A stretch of DNA of 64,000 nucleotides from the NCBI RefSeq assembly GCF_009208735.1, contig NZ_WFLJ01000017.1, forward strand, positions 112,140 to 176,139, written 5' to 3'. This DNA comes from Janthinobacterium rivuli. GTDB taxonomy: Bacteria; Pseudomonadota; Gammaproteobacteria; Burkholderiales; Burkholderiaceae_D. Position 1 is the first letter of the stretch, and the number at the start of each line of letters is the position of its first letter. Below are positions 9,137 to 17,878 of the stretch, one piece after another. The notes below the pieces were generated by a model. That model searched no databases. It was not told where the DNA came from and saw only the letters and a program-made list of their open reading frames with translations. Made by a program: the position numbers and the translations under genes.

Positions 9137-9661
9137 TCAGCGTGCCAGTGGCTTGCGCATCAGGCAGCGCAGTGCCGGATCGTGCCCGTCCTGCGCTTCG
9201 CGCGCCAGCTTGAGCGCGTGACCCGCGCCCAGCGTCACGGCACCGATTTCGCTGAAACCGTGGCGCGCATAGTAGGGCGCGTTCCAGGGCAGGTGGCGAT
9301 ACGTGCTCAATGTCAGGCTGGCGCAGCCCAGCGCCCGTGCGTGGGCCGCCGCCGCGTCGAGCAGGCGCGCTCCCAGTCCCTGCCGCTGTTGCGGCAGGGC
9401 GACGGACAATTCCACGATGAACAGCTGGCCGTCGAGCGGCTGGGCTGCCAGGAAACCCGATGGCCTGTCATGCCCATCGGCGGCCACCCACACGCCGCCA
9501 CGCTGCTGCAGCGCCTGCAAGGTGCTCAGTGGCAAGGGCTCCCCGTGCGCCAGCCACGCCAGTCCGGCCCCGGCCTGCGCAAACAGGGCCGCTGCGCTGC
9601 GCTCGACCTGGGCCAGCAGGGGCAGGTCGGCGCGGGTGGCCGTACGGATGGCATAGCTCAT
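9137..9661 (-). CDS. GNAT family N-acetyltransferase
   Basis: 174 residues. The N-terminus MSYAIRTATRADLPLLAQVE is a typical GNAT beta1-alpha1 start. The acetyl-CoA pyrophosphate loop is QQRQGLGARLLDAAAAHA (about 97-113), followed by LTLSTYRHLPWNAPYYARHGF, the usual beta5 and alpha4 signature. The start at 9661 overlaps the stop of the upstream gene by four bases (ATGA), which argues for translational coupling and against the longer frame starting at 9673. The substrate is unknown. It converges with the exported coiled-coil gene, with 13 nt between the stops. Confidence 0.85.
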   Translation of the reverse strand: MSYAIRTATRADLPLLAQVERSAAALFAQAGAGLAWLAHGEPLPLSTLQALQQRGGVWVAADGHDRPSGFLAAQPLDGQLFIVELSVALPQQRQGLGARLLDAAAAHARALGCASLTLSTYRHLPWNAPYYARHGFSEIGAVTLGAGHALKLAREAQDGHDPALRCLMRKPLAR

Positions 9662-9939
9662 GGCGCGTTCCACACGGCGGCCACGGCGCGGTATTGCGCC
9701 GGCAATTGCCTGGCGTCATCCTCGCTGGCGTACACGTCATCCTGCACCGTGTCCCAGTGCGCGTCGCAGCTGAAGCGGTAGACTTGCGCCTCGTCCCCGT
9801 AGCGGCACACGGCCAGGCCGTGGATGGCGATGGGGGCGGCGCCATGCGCTTCGCTGACGTGGCCGAAGGGCAGGTCGGACCAGGCCCAGGCCAGTACGCG
9901 GGCGCCGTCGAGGTGGCTGGGAGGTGTCATGGGCATCGT
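9658..9939 (-). CDS. Conserved-type small protein of unknown function
   Basis: 93 residues when started at the ATG at 9939 (MPMTPPSHLDG); a start two codons later is equally possible, and a longer in-frame version beginning at 10026 would run into the uvrD promoter. Soluble, slightly acidic, tryptophan-rich (VLAWAWSDLPFG), without signal peptide or recognisable motif. Its stop overlaps the acetyltransferase start by four bases, so the pair is an operon and may act on the same substrate. It diverges from uvrD across about 100 bp. Confidence 0.6.
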   Translation of the reverse strand, partial: TMPMTPPSHLDGARVLAWAWSDLPFGHVSEAHGAAPIAIHGLAVCRYGDEAQVYRFSCDAHWDTVQDDVYASEDDARQLPAQYRAVAAVWNAP

Positions 9940-10031
9940 TTCCGTCAGCTGTGCAGTGATGCCGATTGTAGCGCACGCGGCGAATCCGGCGCGACCGCTG
10001 GACAAATGCACAGTATTTTTAGCCATGCCGG

Positions 10032-10037
10032 TATAAT
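10032..10037 (+). promoter_or_regulatory. -10 element placing uvrD transcription start at or near its ATG
   Basis: TATAAT ends 6 nt before the uvrD start codon at 10044. A normal start site 6-7 nt downstream would fall at 10043-10044, giving a leaderless or nearly leaderless mRNA. No ribosome site precedes the ATG. The -35 region is weak. Confidence 0.5.
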
Positions 10038-10043
10038 CACCGC

Positions 10044-12353
10044 ATGCAAAATCTTCTTCACAACCTCAATCCCGAACAATTGGCTGCCGTCACCTTGCCG
10101 GCGCAACATGCGCTGATCCTCGCAGGCGCCGGTTCGGGCAAGACCCGCGTGCTGACCACCCGCATCGCGTGGCTGATCCAGACCCAGCAGGTATCGCCGC
10201 CCGGCATCCTGGCCGTGACGTTTACCAATAAAGCCGCCAAGGAAATGCTCACGCGCCTGTCGGCCATGCTGCCTATCAATACACGGGGCATGTGGATCGG
10301 TACCTTCCACGGCCTGTGCAACCGCTTGCTGCGCACGCACTACCGCGACGCGGCCTTGCCGCAAACGTTCCAGATCCTCGATTCGCAGGATCAGTTGTCC
10401 GTGATCAAGCGCTTGTTGAAGGCAAACAATATCGATGATGAAAAATTCCCGCCGAAGACGGTGATGTATTTCATCAACAACGCCAAGGACCAGGGCTTGC
10501 GCGCGACGGACGTGGAAGCGTACGACGCGCACGAGCGCAAGATGGTCGAGCTTTACCAGCTGTACGACGACCAGTGCCAGCGCGAAGGCGTCGTCGATTT
10601 CGCGGAATTGCTGTTGCGCACGTATGAATTGCTGAGCCGTAACCAGCCGCTGCGCGAACACTACCAGGCGCGTTTCCGCCATATTTTGGTGGACGAGTTC
10701 CAGGATACGAATAACCTGCAATACAACTGGCTCAAGTTGCTGGCCGGCCACGGCAGCCGCGATGGCGGCGCCCTGTTTGCCGTCGGCGACGATGACCAGA
10801 GCATCTACGCCTTCCGCGGCGCCAACGTGGGCAACATGAGCGCCTTCGAGCACGAGTTCCAGGTGAAGAACTTGATCAAGCTGGAGCAGAACTACCGCTC
10901 ACATGGCCACATCCTCGACAGCGCCAACGTATTGATCGCGAACAATAGCAAGCGCTTGGGCAAGAATTTGCGCACGGACGCGGGGCATGGCGAGCAGGTG
11001 CGCGTGTACGAAGCCAGTTCCGACTTGCAGGAAGCGCAGTGGATCATCGAAGAGGCGAAAAGCCTGATCGCCGATGGCGCCTCGCGCAGCGAAATTGCGA
11101 TTTTGTACCGCTCGAATGCGCAGTCGCGCGTGATCGAACATGCGCTGTTCTCGGCCGCGATTCCGTATCACGTGTATGGCGGCCAGCGCTACTTCCAGCG
11201 CGCCGAGGTCAAGCACGCGATTGCCTATTTGCAATTGATGGACAATCCGCACAACGATTCCGCCTTCTTGCGCGTGGTCAATTTCCCCACGCGGGGTATC
11301 GGCATGCGCTCGATCGAGCAATTGCAGGCCGCGTCGGAACAATACGGCATTTCGCTGTACGCGGCCGTGCCGTATGTGGCGGGCAAGGCGGGCAGCGTGC
11401 TGGCCGGCTTCGTCAAGCTGATCGAGGGCGTGCGCTTTGAGACGCAGCAATTGTCCTTGCCGGAAATGGTCAGAGTGGTGCTGGAAGCGAGTACCTTGCT
11501 GCAGCATTACCAGAATGAAAAGGAAGGCGCCGACCGCATCGAAAATCTGGAGCAGATGGTCAGCGCGGCCAGCCAGTTCATTTCCGAGGAAGGTTTCGGG
11601 CAGGGCGCGCCCGCGCATCTGGGCCCAAGCGCCCAGGCGCAGTCGGGCGCGCCCGTGGTGAACCAGGATGGCATCGAAATCCTGGATGCCGACGCGCCGC
11701 TGCCGGCCGTGATGTCGCCCCTCTCCGCGTTCCTGTCGCACGCGTCGCTGGAAGCCGGGGACAACCAGGCGCAGGCGGGCCAGGATGCGCTGCAGATGAT
11801 GACCGTGCACTCGGCAAAGGGCCTGGAATTCGACAACGTCTTCATTACCGGTCTGGAAGAGGGCCTGTTCCCGCACGAAAGCAGCTCGAAGGAAGACAAC
11901 GGCGTGGAAGAGGAACGCCGGCTGATGTACGTGGCCATCACGCGCGCGCGCAAGCGGCTGTACATGAGCTTTTCGCAGACGCGCATGCTGCATGGCCAGA
12001 CGCGCTACAACATGAAGTCGCGTTTCTTCGATGAATTGCCGGAAGAATCGCTGAAATGGCTGTCGCCGAAGGTGCAGGCGAACTGGTTCGGCAACCGCAA
12101 GTCGGCCTGGGACGAGGCGCCCAAGGTGGCCAGCCTCGGTTCGGACAATGCGATTGCGCAAAAGATCGCGCAAAAAGCCACGGGCGGCGGCTGGCGCATC
12201 GGCGAATCCGTGGCGCACGCCAAGTTCGGCGAAGGCGTGATCGTCAATATCGAAGGCGGCGGCGGCAATGCGCGCGCGCAGATCAACTTTGGACAGCACG
12301 GCATGAAGGTGCTGGACCTTGGGATCGCCAAATTGGAACGCCTGGGCCGCTAG
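10044..12353 (+). CDS. uvrD: UvrD-type DNA helicase II
   Basis: 769 residues, an SF1A 3'-5' helicase. The order of motifs is Q motif LNPEQLAAV, Walker A AGAGSGKT (27-34), motif Ia VTFTNKAAKEM, motif II VDEFQDTN, motif III GDDDQSIYAFRGA, motif IV QNYRS, motif V TVHSAKGLEFDNVF and motif VI EERRLMYVAITRARK. The C-terminal 60 residues (WRIGESVAHAKFGEGVIV) form the small Tudor-like domain that contacts UvrB/RNA polymerase in UvrD and PcrA. This tail favours UvrD over Rep. It acts in nucleotide excision and mismatch repair. No Shine-Dalgarno sequence is seen; the -10 lies so close that translation may be leaderless. A bidirectional terminator follows. Confidence 0.93.
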   Translation: MQNLLHNLNPEQLAAVTLPAQHALILAGAGSGKTRVLTTRIAWLIQTQQVSPPGILAVTFTNKAAKEMLTRLSAMLPINTRGMWIGTFHGLCNRLLRTHYRDAALPQTFQILDSQDQLSVIKRLLKANNIDDEKFPPKTVMYFINNAKDQGLRATDVEAYDAHERKMVELYQLYDDQCQREGVVDFAELLLRTYELLSRNQPLREHYQARFRHILVDEFQDTNNLQYNWLKLLAGHGSRDGGALFAVGDDDQSIYAFRGANVGNMSAFEHEFQVKNLIKLEQNYRSHGHILDSANVLIANNSKRLGKNLRTDAGHGEQVRVYEASSDLQEAQWIIEEAKSLIADGASRSEIAILYRSNAQSRVIEHALFSAAIPYHVYGGQRYFQRAEVKHAIAYLQLMDNPHNDSAFLRVVNFPTRGIGMRSIEQLQAASEQYGISLYAAVPYVAGKAGSVLAGFVKLIEGVRFETQQLSLPEMVRVVLEASTLLQHYQNEKEGADRIENLEQMVSAASQFISEEGFGQGAPAHLGPSAQAQSGAPVVNQDGIEILDADAPLPAVMSPLSAFLSHASLEAGDNQAQAGQDALQMMTVHSAKGLEFDNVFITGLEEGLFPHESSSKEDNGVEEERRLMYVAITRARKRLYMSFSQTRMLHGQTRYNMKSRFFDELPEESLKWLSPKVQANWFGNRKSAWDEAPKVASLGSDNAIAQKIAQKATGGGWRIGESVAHAKFGEGVIVNIEGGGGNARAQINFGQHGMKVLDLGIAKLERLGR

Positions 12354-12369
12354 TTTGCTGAGCAGCAAT

Positions 12370-12404
12370 AAAAAAGGGCAGCCTGCGCAGGCTGCCCTTT
12401 TTTT
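12370..12404. terminator. Bidirectional intrinsic terminator between uvrD and the BPSS1780-type gene
   Basis: A run of A, the perfect stem GGGCAGCC-TGCGCA-GGCTGCCC, and a run of seven T. Flanked by A and T runs, it serves both uvrD (+) and the convergent thrB operon (-). Confidence 0.95.
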
Positions 12405-12418
12405 ATGCGGAGTCGAAA

Positions 12419-13210
12419 TCAATCGTTCGGCTTGTCCAGTGACACCGTTTTGCTCTCATCGACGGGCAGGCCGAAGATCTGGCGGTAGGCGGCGTAGAAC
12501 GAGCAATGCATGATGATGGTGAGTATCATCGACAGCGGCATCATCAGCTGCATCATCAGCGGCGTGCGGCCAAAGATGACGGCCAGTAACTGGCTGGTGA
12601 CGACGCTGATGGCGAACCAGGTGGCGGCGAAGACGATGAAGGCCGACAGCGAGCGCCAGACGGCAAAAAAGCTGAAGAACAGCGCCTTGCCCAGGCTGAC
12701 TTGTTTCCAGTAGATCAACGGCGCGGCAAAGCAGAAGGCCATGGCGGCCGGCACGTACAGCATGATGGCCAGCAGGATGCCCAGGCCCAGGCGCGATTCG
12801 GGGATGGCGGCGCGCGCCGCTTCTTCCGTCAGTTGCCCGGTGACCAGTTGCCACAGCAAGCCGTCGTCCACCAGGGTGGAGGCGCCGATGGCGACGATGG
12901 CCATCAGGATGTACAGCACGCCCAGGCCGAACAGCGAAGGAAAGGCCGGCTTGCGGAAGCCCGAAATCAGGAGGCTGGGCAAGACGCGCTTGCCCTGGTC
13001 GATGTTCAGGCAGCCTTGCACGAAAGCGACGGAAAACACGGGTACGAGAATGACGGGCAGCATCTGACCGAGCACGGGCACGATGCTGACGGCCAGCATG
13101 CAGAACATATAGCCGAGAAACAGCATCGACATGCCGCCAGGTTGCTGGCGAAACAGGGCGAAGCCTTGTTTCACCCATTGCCAACCTGTACTTGCAGGTA
13201 ATTTTTCCAT
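12419..13210 (-). CDS. BPSS1780-type multi-pass membrane protein
   Basis: 263 residues with about six predicted membrane helices (for example MSMLFLGYMFCMLAVSIVPV and FSFFAVWRSLSAFIVFAATWF). The N-terminal GWQWVKQGFALFRQQP followed by helices is the pattern of the BPSS1780/COG5473 family, integral membrane proteins of unknown function common in betaproteobacteria. The ATG at 13210 lies 2 nt after the thrB stop, so it is translationally linked to thrB; a longer frame to 13375 only overlaps thrB. A transporter accessory role is possible but unproven. Confidence 0.8.
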   Translation of the reverse strand: MEKLPASTGWQWVKQGFALFRQQPGGMSMLFLGYMFCMLAVSIVPVLGQMLPVILVPVFSVAFVQGCLNIDQGKRVLPSLLISGFRKPAFPSLFGLGVLYILMAIVAIGASTLVDDGLLWQLVTGQLTEEAARAAIPESRLGLGILLAIMLYVPAAMAFCFAAPLIYWKQVSLGKALFFSFFAVWRSLSAFIVFAATWFAISVVTSQLLAVIFGRTPLMMQLMMPLSMILTIIMHCSFYAAYRQIFGLPVDESKTVSLDKPND

Positions 13211-13212
13211 GT

Positions 13213-14169
13213 TTAAAACAGTTCCGGAGCAGGAGTGGCGATACGTTCGCGCAGAATGCGTTCGAAATGCGTGGGATCGTGCGGGGTCAGCATTTCCGCT
13301 TCGCGCGGCTGGTAATAATCGTACAGGCGCGACAGCCAGAAACGCAGCGCGGCGGCGCGCAGCATCGGTTGCCATGCCGTCTTTTCTTCATGCGTGAACG
13401 GCCGCACGGCGTGGTAGGCGTCGAGCAGGGCGCGCACGCGCACCGTGTCGAGCACGCCCGTGTCCAGCTCCACGCACCAGTCGTTGACGGTGACGGCCAC
13501 GTCGAACAGCCAGGTGTCGCAGCCGGCGAAGTAAAAGTCGAAGAAGCCCGTCAGGCGCTCACCGTCAAACATGACGTTGTTGCGGAACAGGTCGGCATGC
13601 ACGGGACCGCGCGGGATGGCTTTATAGGTAGCGCAGGCAGCAAAAGCGTCCTGGAAATGGATTTCCGCGCGCAGCAAGTGCGCCTTGGTATCGTCGAGGT
13701 GGTGCAGGACGAGCGGCGTGGTGGCGTTCCACCAGTCCAGTCCGCGCAGATTCGGCTGCTGCAGGGGGAAGTCCTGCGCCGCCAGGTGCATCTTCGCCAG
13801 CATGGCGCCGACGGCCGCGCAATGCACGGCTTGCGGCGCCATCTGCGAGCTGCCGTCGAGTTTGCTGACAATGGCGGCCGGCTTGCCTTGCAAGGCCGTC
13901 ACCAGTTCGCCATCGGCATTGGCGATCGGCGCGGGCACCAATACACCCCGGTCCGCCAAATGGCGCATCAGTTGCAGATAGAACGGCAATTGCTCGAAGC
14001 TGAGGTTTTCAAAGATCGTCAGCACATACTCGCCGCGCTCCGTGCTCAGGAAAAAATTGCTGTTTTCGATGCCGGATGCGATGCCTTTGAGCGCCAGAGG
14101 TTTGCCGAGTGGAAATTGCGTGATCCACTGGCCGATATCGTCCAGGTGTAGCGCGGTAAAAACTGCCAT
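13213..14169 (-). CDS. thrB: Homoserine kinase (APH-fold type ThrB)
   Basis: 318 residues, matching the aminoglycoside-phosphotransferase-fold homoserine kinases of betaproteobacteria and pseudomonads rather than the GHMP enzyme of E. coli. It phosphorylates homoserine in threonine synthesis. The N-terminus [16 protein letters not shown] is typical; the kinase catalytic loop is seen as [21 protein letters not shown] and the metal-binding FFDFYFAG (DFD-like). It sits between a DUF2782 exported protein and a membrane protein, an order also typical of relatives. The stop is 2 nt from the next start. Confidence 0.93.
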   Translation of the reverse strand: MAVFTALHLDDIGQWITQFPLGKPLALKGIASGIENSNFFLSTERGEYVLTIFENLSFEQLPFYLQLMRHLADRGVLVPAPIANADGELVTALQGKPAAIVSKLDGSSQMAPQAVHCAAVGAMLAKMHLAAQDFPLQQPNLRGLDWWNATTPLVLHHLDDTKAHLLRAEIHFQDAFAACATYKAIPRGPVHADLFRNNVMFDGERLTGFFDFYFAGCDTWLFDVAVTVNDWCVELDTGVLDTVRVRALLDAYHAVRPFTHEEKTAWQPMLRAAALRFWLSRLYDYYQPREAEMLTPHDPTHFERILRERIATPAPELF

Positions 14170-14196
14170 GGGAAAGAGAGGAATGGTCTAAAAGGT

Positions 14197-14234
14197 CAAA
14201 AAAAGCCGGCTGCCCCGCAGGTGGCCGGGGCAGG
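14197..14234 (-). terminator. Probable intrinsic terminator or attenuator between the DUF2782 gene and thrB
   Basis: Read on the minus strand: TGCCCC-GGCCACCTGC-GGGGCA, then GCCGGC and seven T. It lies just after the DUF2782 stop and before thrB, so it may reduce read-through into thrB. Confidence 0.5.
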
Positions 14235-14252
14235 GCAGAAGAGAGTGGCTGC

Positions 14253-14648
14253 TTACTTCGCTGGTGCGGGCGGTGCCGGCGCGTCCGCCGCCTCTTCGTC
14301 GCGTTGCTTCTGTTTTTTCTTGCCCAGGTCGAATTCCAGCACTTTCCATTGCGGGCCGCGCAGGGCGCCGCTGTGGGCCTGGTCGGCGCCGGCGGCCGGC
14401 TTCATGTAATAGGTGCTGCCGCCGCTCGTCACTTTCACTTCGGACGTCACGCCCGCTTCGCGTTTTTCGGTAATCTGCTGCTTGGCCGCGGCCGGCGCCA
14501 CGGTGATGGGCGCTTCGCCCATTTCCTCGATGCGTTCCAGTTGTGGCGGCGCGTCGCTCGGTTTGGCCGGCGTCTGGGCGCTGGCGATGGCCGAACATGC
14601 CAGCAGGGGCAGGGCGAGGAATGTCCAGAGTGTCGATGTACGCATCAT
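14253..14648 (-). CDS. DUF2782 exported protein
   Basis: 131 residues. Signal peptide at 1-24 (LWTFLALPLLACSAIASA). The mature part contains RIEEMGEAPITV and YYMKPAAGAD, then WKVLEFDLGKKKQ, matching the DUF2782 family often found beside polA and thrB in betaproteobacteria. The tail is charged and ends in Ala-Pro repeats. Two adjacent ATG codons (14648 and 14645) are candidate starts; the long frame to 14741 lacks a signal-like N-terminus. The function is unknown; the protein is presumably periplasmic. Confidence 0.8.
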   Translation of the reverse strand: MMRTSTLWTFLALPLLACSAIASAQTPAKPSDAPPQLERIEEMGEAPITVAPAAAKQQITEKREAGVTSEVKVTSGGSTYYMKPAAGADQAHSGALRGPQWKVLEFDLGKKKQKQRDEEAADAPAPPAPAK

Positions 14649-14951
14649 GATGGGTTCGCTTCCATGTGAGGGACTGCAGCGCGTGCAGTGGTGTAATGCC
14701 GTCAATTTATCTATAAGGCATTGTAACAAACTGGTAGGCAATGCTGCTTAATACGGCTGATTAATGTGCCGAAATGGCCGGCAGTGGCGGCCCGCGCGCC
14801 CGCACAGGGCCGCCAGGGCGGCAAAAACACCGGGAAGGGCAAGCGTTGCGGCCGGCGACGCGGCCCTAAACTCTGCGATAATTGGGCGATATTCCGCCCG
14901 CCGCCGCTGTTGCTTCCCGGCTGGCGCGGCCCACCTTATTTTATTGGCATT
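14649..14951. other. Divergent intergenic region, DUF2782 gene / polA
   Basis: About 300 bp holding the divergent promoters of the DUF2782-thrB operon and polA. It is GC-rich with CCGGC-type runs. Possible -10 boxes are TATAGA/TACAAT-like sequences on the minus strand near 14715-14735 and GATAAT at 14876 on the plus strand, all without good -35 partners. An in-frame extension of polA runs to 14766, but its codons are proline/arginine rich and unlike PolA. I see no RNA gene here. Confidence 0.5.
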
Positions 14952-17702
14952 ATGCAAAACACCCTGCTGTTAGTCGACGGTTCCAGTTATCTTTATCGTG
15001 CTTTCCATGCGCTGCCCGACCTGCGCAGCCCGGATGGCTATCCCACGGGCGCCATGCACGGCATGGTCAACATGCTGCGCCGCCTGCGCGCCGACTACCC
15101 GGCCGCCTACATCGCCTGCGTGTTCGATGCCAAAGGTAAAACTTTCCGCGATGACATGTATCCCGAGTACAAGGCCACGCGCGCCTCGATGCCGGACGAC
15201 CTGCGCCGGCAGATCGAACCGATTCATGAAGCCGTGCGCGCCATGGGCTGGCCCATCCTGATGGTCGACGGCGTGGAAGCGGACGACGTGATCGGCACCC
15301 TGGCCGTGCAGGCGGCCGCCGCCGGCATGAACGTGGTGGTGTCGACGGGCGACAAGGATCTGGCGCAGCTGGTCAACAGCCAGGTGACCCTGATCAACAC
15401 CATGAGCAATGAAAAGCTCGACGAGGCGGCCGTGCTGGCCAAATTCGGCGTGCCGCCGAACCGCATCATCGATTACCTGTCGCTGATCGGCGATACGGTC
15501 GACAACGTGCCAGGCGTGTCGAAATGCGGCCCGAAGACGGCCGTGAAATGGCTGACGCAATACGACAGCCTGGAAGGCATCATGGAAAACGCGGCCAGTG
15601 TGGCCGGCGCCGTGGGCGAAAACCTGCGCACGGCCCTGCCATGGCTGCCGCAGGCGCGCGCCTTGATCACCGTCAAGACCGATTGCGACCTGTCCGGCCA
15701 CATGACGACCATCGCCGACTCGCTGGTGGCGAAACACGAAGACAAGGAAGCGCTGCTGGCCTTCTTCCAGCGCTACGGCTTCAAGGCCCTGCTGCGCGAA
15801 CTGGGCGCCACGCCGCCGCCGATGTCGCCCGTTGGCGCGCCTGCAGCGACGACGAATACGACCGGCGACATGTTTGCAGACGTTGCTCCAGCAGTCGAAG
15901 CCGTGTATGAAACCGTGCTGACGGATGAGCAGCTGGATAAATGGATCGCCCTGATCGATGCGGCGCCTTTGAGCGCCGTGGACACGGAAACCACCTCGCT
16001 GGAACCGATGACGGCGCAGATGGTCGGCATTTCCCTGTCGGTCGCCGAGCACGCCGCCTGCTACATCCCGCTGGCCCACGACTACGCGGGCGCGCCGGAA
16101 CAGTTGTCGCGCGAACACGTGCTGGCGAAATTGCGCCCGTGGCTGGAAGATGCGACCAAGCCCAAGCTGGGGCAGAACCTGAAATACGACAGCCACATCT
16201 TCGCCAACCACGGCGTGACGTTGCGCGGCATCGCCCACGATACCTTGCTCGAATCGTATGTGTTCGAGTCGCACAAGAAGCACGACATGGACAGCCTGGC
16301 CCTGCGCCACCTGAACTACACGACGATCCCGTTCGAGGACGTGTGCGGCAAGGGCGCCAAGCAGATCACGTTCAATCAGGTGGAAGTGGAGCAGGCGGCG
16401 AAATACGCGGCCGAGGATGCCGACGTCACCTTGCGCTTGCACAATGCCATGTGGGGCAATGTGGCGAACGATGAAAAACTGACCTTCATCTATGAAAAGA
16501 TCGAGATGCCGACAGCCGTGGTCTTGCAAAAGATCGAGCGCAACGGCGTGCTGATCGATGACGAATTGCTCAACATTCAGTCCGCCGAGCTCGCCGTGAA
16601 AATTTTAGAGCTGGAAAAGAAGGCATATGAACTGGCCGAGCAGCCATTTAATCTGGGCTCGCCCAAGCAGATCGGTGAAATCTTCTTTGAAAAGCTGAAG
16701 TTGCCGGTAATTAAAAAAACCCCGACGGGCGCGCCCTCGACGGATGAGGAGGTGCTGCAAAAGCTGGCCGAGGATTATCCGCTGCCCAAAGTGCTGCTCG
16801 AATACCGCGGCATGGCCAAGCTGAAGTCGACCTACACGGACAAATTGCCGAAGATGATCAACGTCACGACGGGCAGGGTGCATACGAACTATGCGCAAGC
16901 CGTGGCCGTGACGGGGCGTCTGGCGTCGAATGATCCGAACTTGCAGAATATTCCCATCCGCAGCGCGGAAGGCCGGCGCATCCGCGAAGCCTTCATCGCG
17001 CCGCCCGGCAGCCACATCGTCTCGGCCGACTATTCGCAGATCGAATTGCGCATCATGGCGCACATCTCGGGCGACGAAGCCATGCTGCGCGCGTTTGCCG
17101 ACGGCATCGACATTCACCGCGCCACGGCCGCCGAAATCTTTGGCGTGCCGGCCGCGGAAGTGCAGAGCGAACAGCGCCGCTACGCGAAAGTCATCAACTT
17201 TGGCTTGATCTACGGCATGAGCGCGTTCGGCCTGGCCGGTAATCTGGGCGTGGACCGCACGGCCGCGCAAAGCTATATCGACCGTTATTTCGCCCGTTTT
17301 TCCGGCGTGAAACAGTACATGGAAGACACGCGCCAGCAAGCGAAGGCGCGCGGCTACGTGGAAACCGTGTTCGGCCGCCGTCTGTGGTTGCCGGAAATCA
17401 ATTCACCGAACGGCCCGCGCCGCCAGGGCGCGGAACGGGCGGCGATCAACGCGCCGATGCAGGGCACGGCCGCCGACCTGATCAAGCTTGCCATGATCGC
17501 CGTGCAAGGCTGGCTGGAAACGGACGGCTTGCAAACGAAGATGATCATGCAGGTGCACGATGAACTGGTGCTGGAAGTGCCGGAGGCCGAGCTGGAATTG
17601 GTCAAGCGCAAGCTGCCGGAATTGATGGCCGGCGTGGCCGCGCTGAAGGTGCCGTTGACGGCCGAGGTGGGAGTAGGGAAGAACTGGGACGAAGCGCACT
17701 AG
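14952..17702 (+). CDS. polA: DNA polymerase I
   Basis: 916 residues. Three domains are visible: 5'-3' exonuclease (about 1-290; LLVDGSSYLYRAFHA, STGDKDLAQLV, GVSKCGPKTA), 3'-5' exonuclease (about 330-520; SAVDTETTSLEPM, NLKYDSHIF, YAAEDADVTLRL, all catalytic acids present), and polymerase (about 530-916; motif A DYSQIELRIMAH, motif B RRYAKVINFGLIYGMS, motif C VHDELVLEV). It fills gaps in repair and removes Okazaki primers. The start at 14952 gives MQNTLLLVDGSS as in relatives; no clear ribosome site is seen. The second copy of the 125-bp element begins 4 nt after the stop. Confidence 0.98.
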   Translation: MQNTLLLVDGSSYLYRAFHALPDLRSPDGYPTGAMHGMVNMLRRLRADYPAAYIACVFDAKGKTFRDDMYPEYKATRASMPDDLRRQIEPIHEAVRAMGWPILMVDGVEADDVIGTLAVQAAAAGMNVVVSTGDKDLAQLVNSQVTLINTMSNEKLDEAAVLAKFGVPPNRIIDYLSLIGDTVDNVPGVSKCGPKTAVKWLTQYDSLEGIMENAASVAGAVGENLRTALPWLPQARALITVKTDCDLSGHMTTIADSLVAKHEDKEALLAFFQRYGFKALLRELGATPPPMSPVGAPAATTNTTGDMFADVAPAVEAVYETVLTDEQLDKWIALIDAAPLSAVDTETTSLEPMTAQMVGISLSVAEHAACYIPLAHDYAGAPEQLSREHVLAKLRPWLEDATKPKLGQNLKYDSHIFANHGVTLRGIAHDTLLESYVFESHKKHDMDSLALRHLNYTTIPFEDVCGKGAKQITFNQVEVEQAAKYAAEDADVTLRLHNAMWGNVANDEKLTFIYEKIEMPTAVVLQKIERNGVLIDDELLNIQSAELAVKILELEKKAYELAEQPFNLGSPKQIGEIFFEKLKLPVIKKTPTGAPSTDEEVLQKLAEDYPLPKVLLEYRGMAKLKSTYTDKLPKMINVTTGRVHTNYAQAVAVTGRLASNDPNLQNIPIRSAEGRRIREAFIAPPGSHIVSADYSQIELRIMAHISGDEAMLRAFADGIDIHRATAAEIFGVPAAEVQSEQRRYAKVINFGLIYGMSAFGLAGNLGVDRTAAQSYIDRYFARFSGVKQYMEDTRQQAKARGYVETVFGRRLWLPEINSPNGPRRQGAERAAINAPMQGTAADLIKLAMIAVQGWLETDGLQTKMIMQVHDELVLEVPEAELELVKRKLPELMAGVAALKVPLTAEVGVGKNWDEAH

Positions 17703-17706
17703 GACA

Positions 17707-17831
17707 CCAGACCAAATCTACTGCGCGGCGCGATTTCCGGCCTGCGATGCTCACTGCCTCGGCGGCCCCGTGCCTGGCACAGTTGCGCTTCTCGGCCAGA
17801 ACTCGGGGCCGCTCGCTACGATTTTGTCTGG
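17707..17831 (+). repeat. Dispersed structured intercistronic element, copy B (polA-dienelactone hydrolase)
   Basis: 125 bp, homologous to copies at 3836 and 51699. Terminal inverted repeat CCAGACCAAATC with GATTTTGTCTGG pairs at 11 of 12 positions although its sequence differs from copy A. The inner hairpin is GTGC-CTG-GCAC. It begins 4 nt after the polA stop and ends 47 nt before the next start, on the same strand as both genes. Confidence 0.85.
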
Positions 17832-17878
17832 GTCCGGAGATTTGACTTCACTTAATGCAACATTTTCAGGAGAAGCGC

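Noticed and set aside
14766..14951. 62-codon in-frame extension of polA
   Set aside because: Arg/Pro/Gly-rich and unlike PolA, whose normal start MQNTLLLVDGSS is at 14952.
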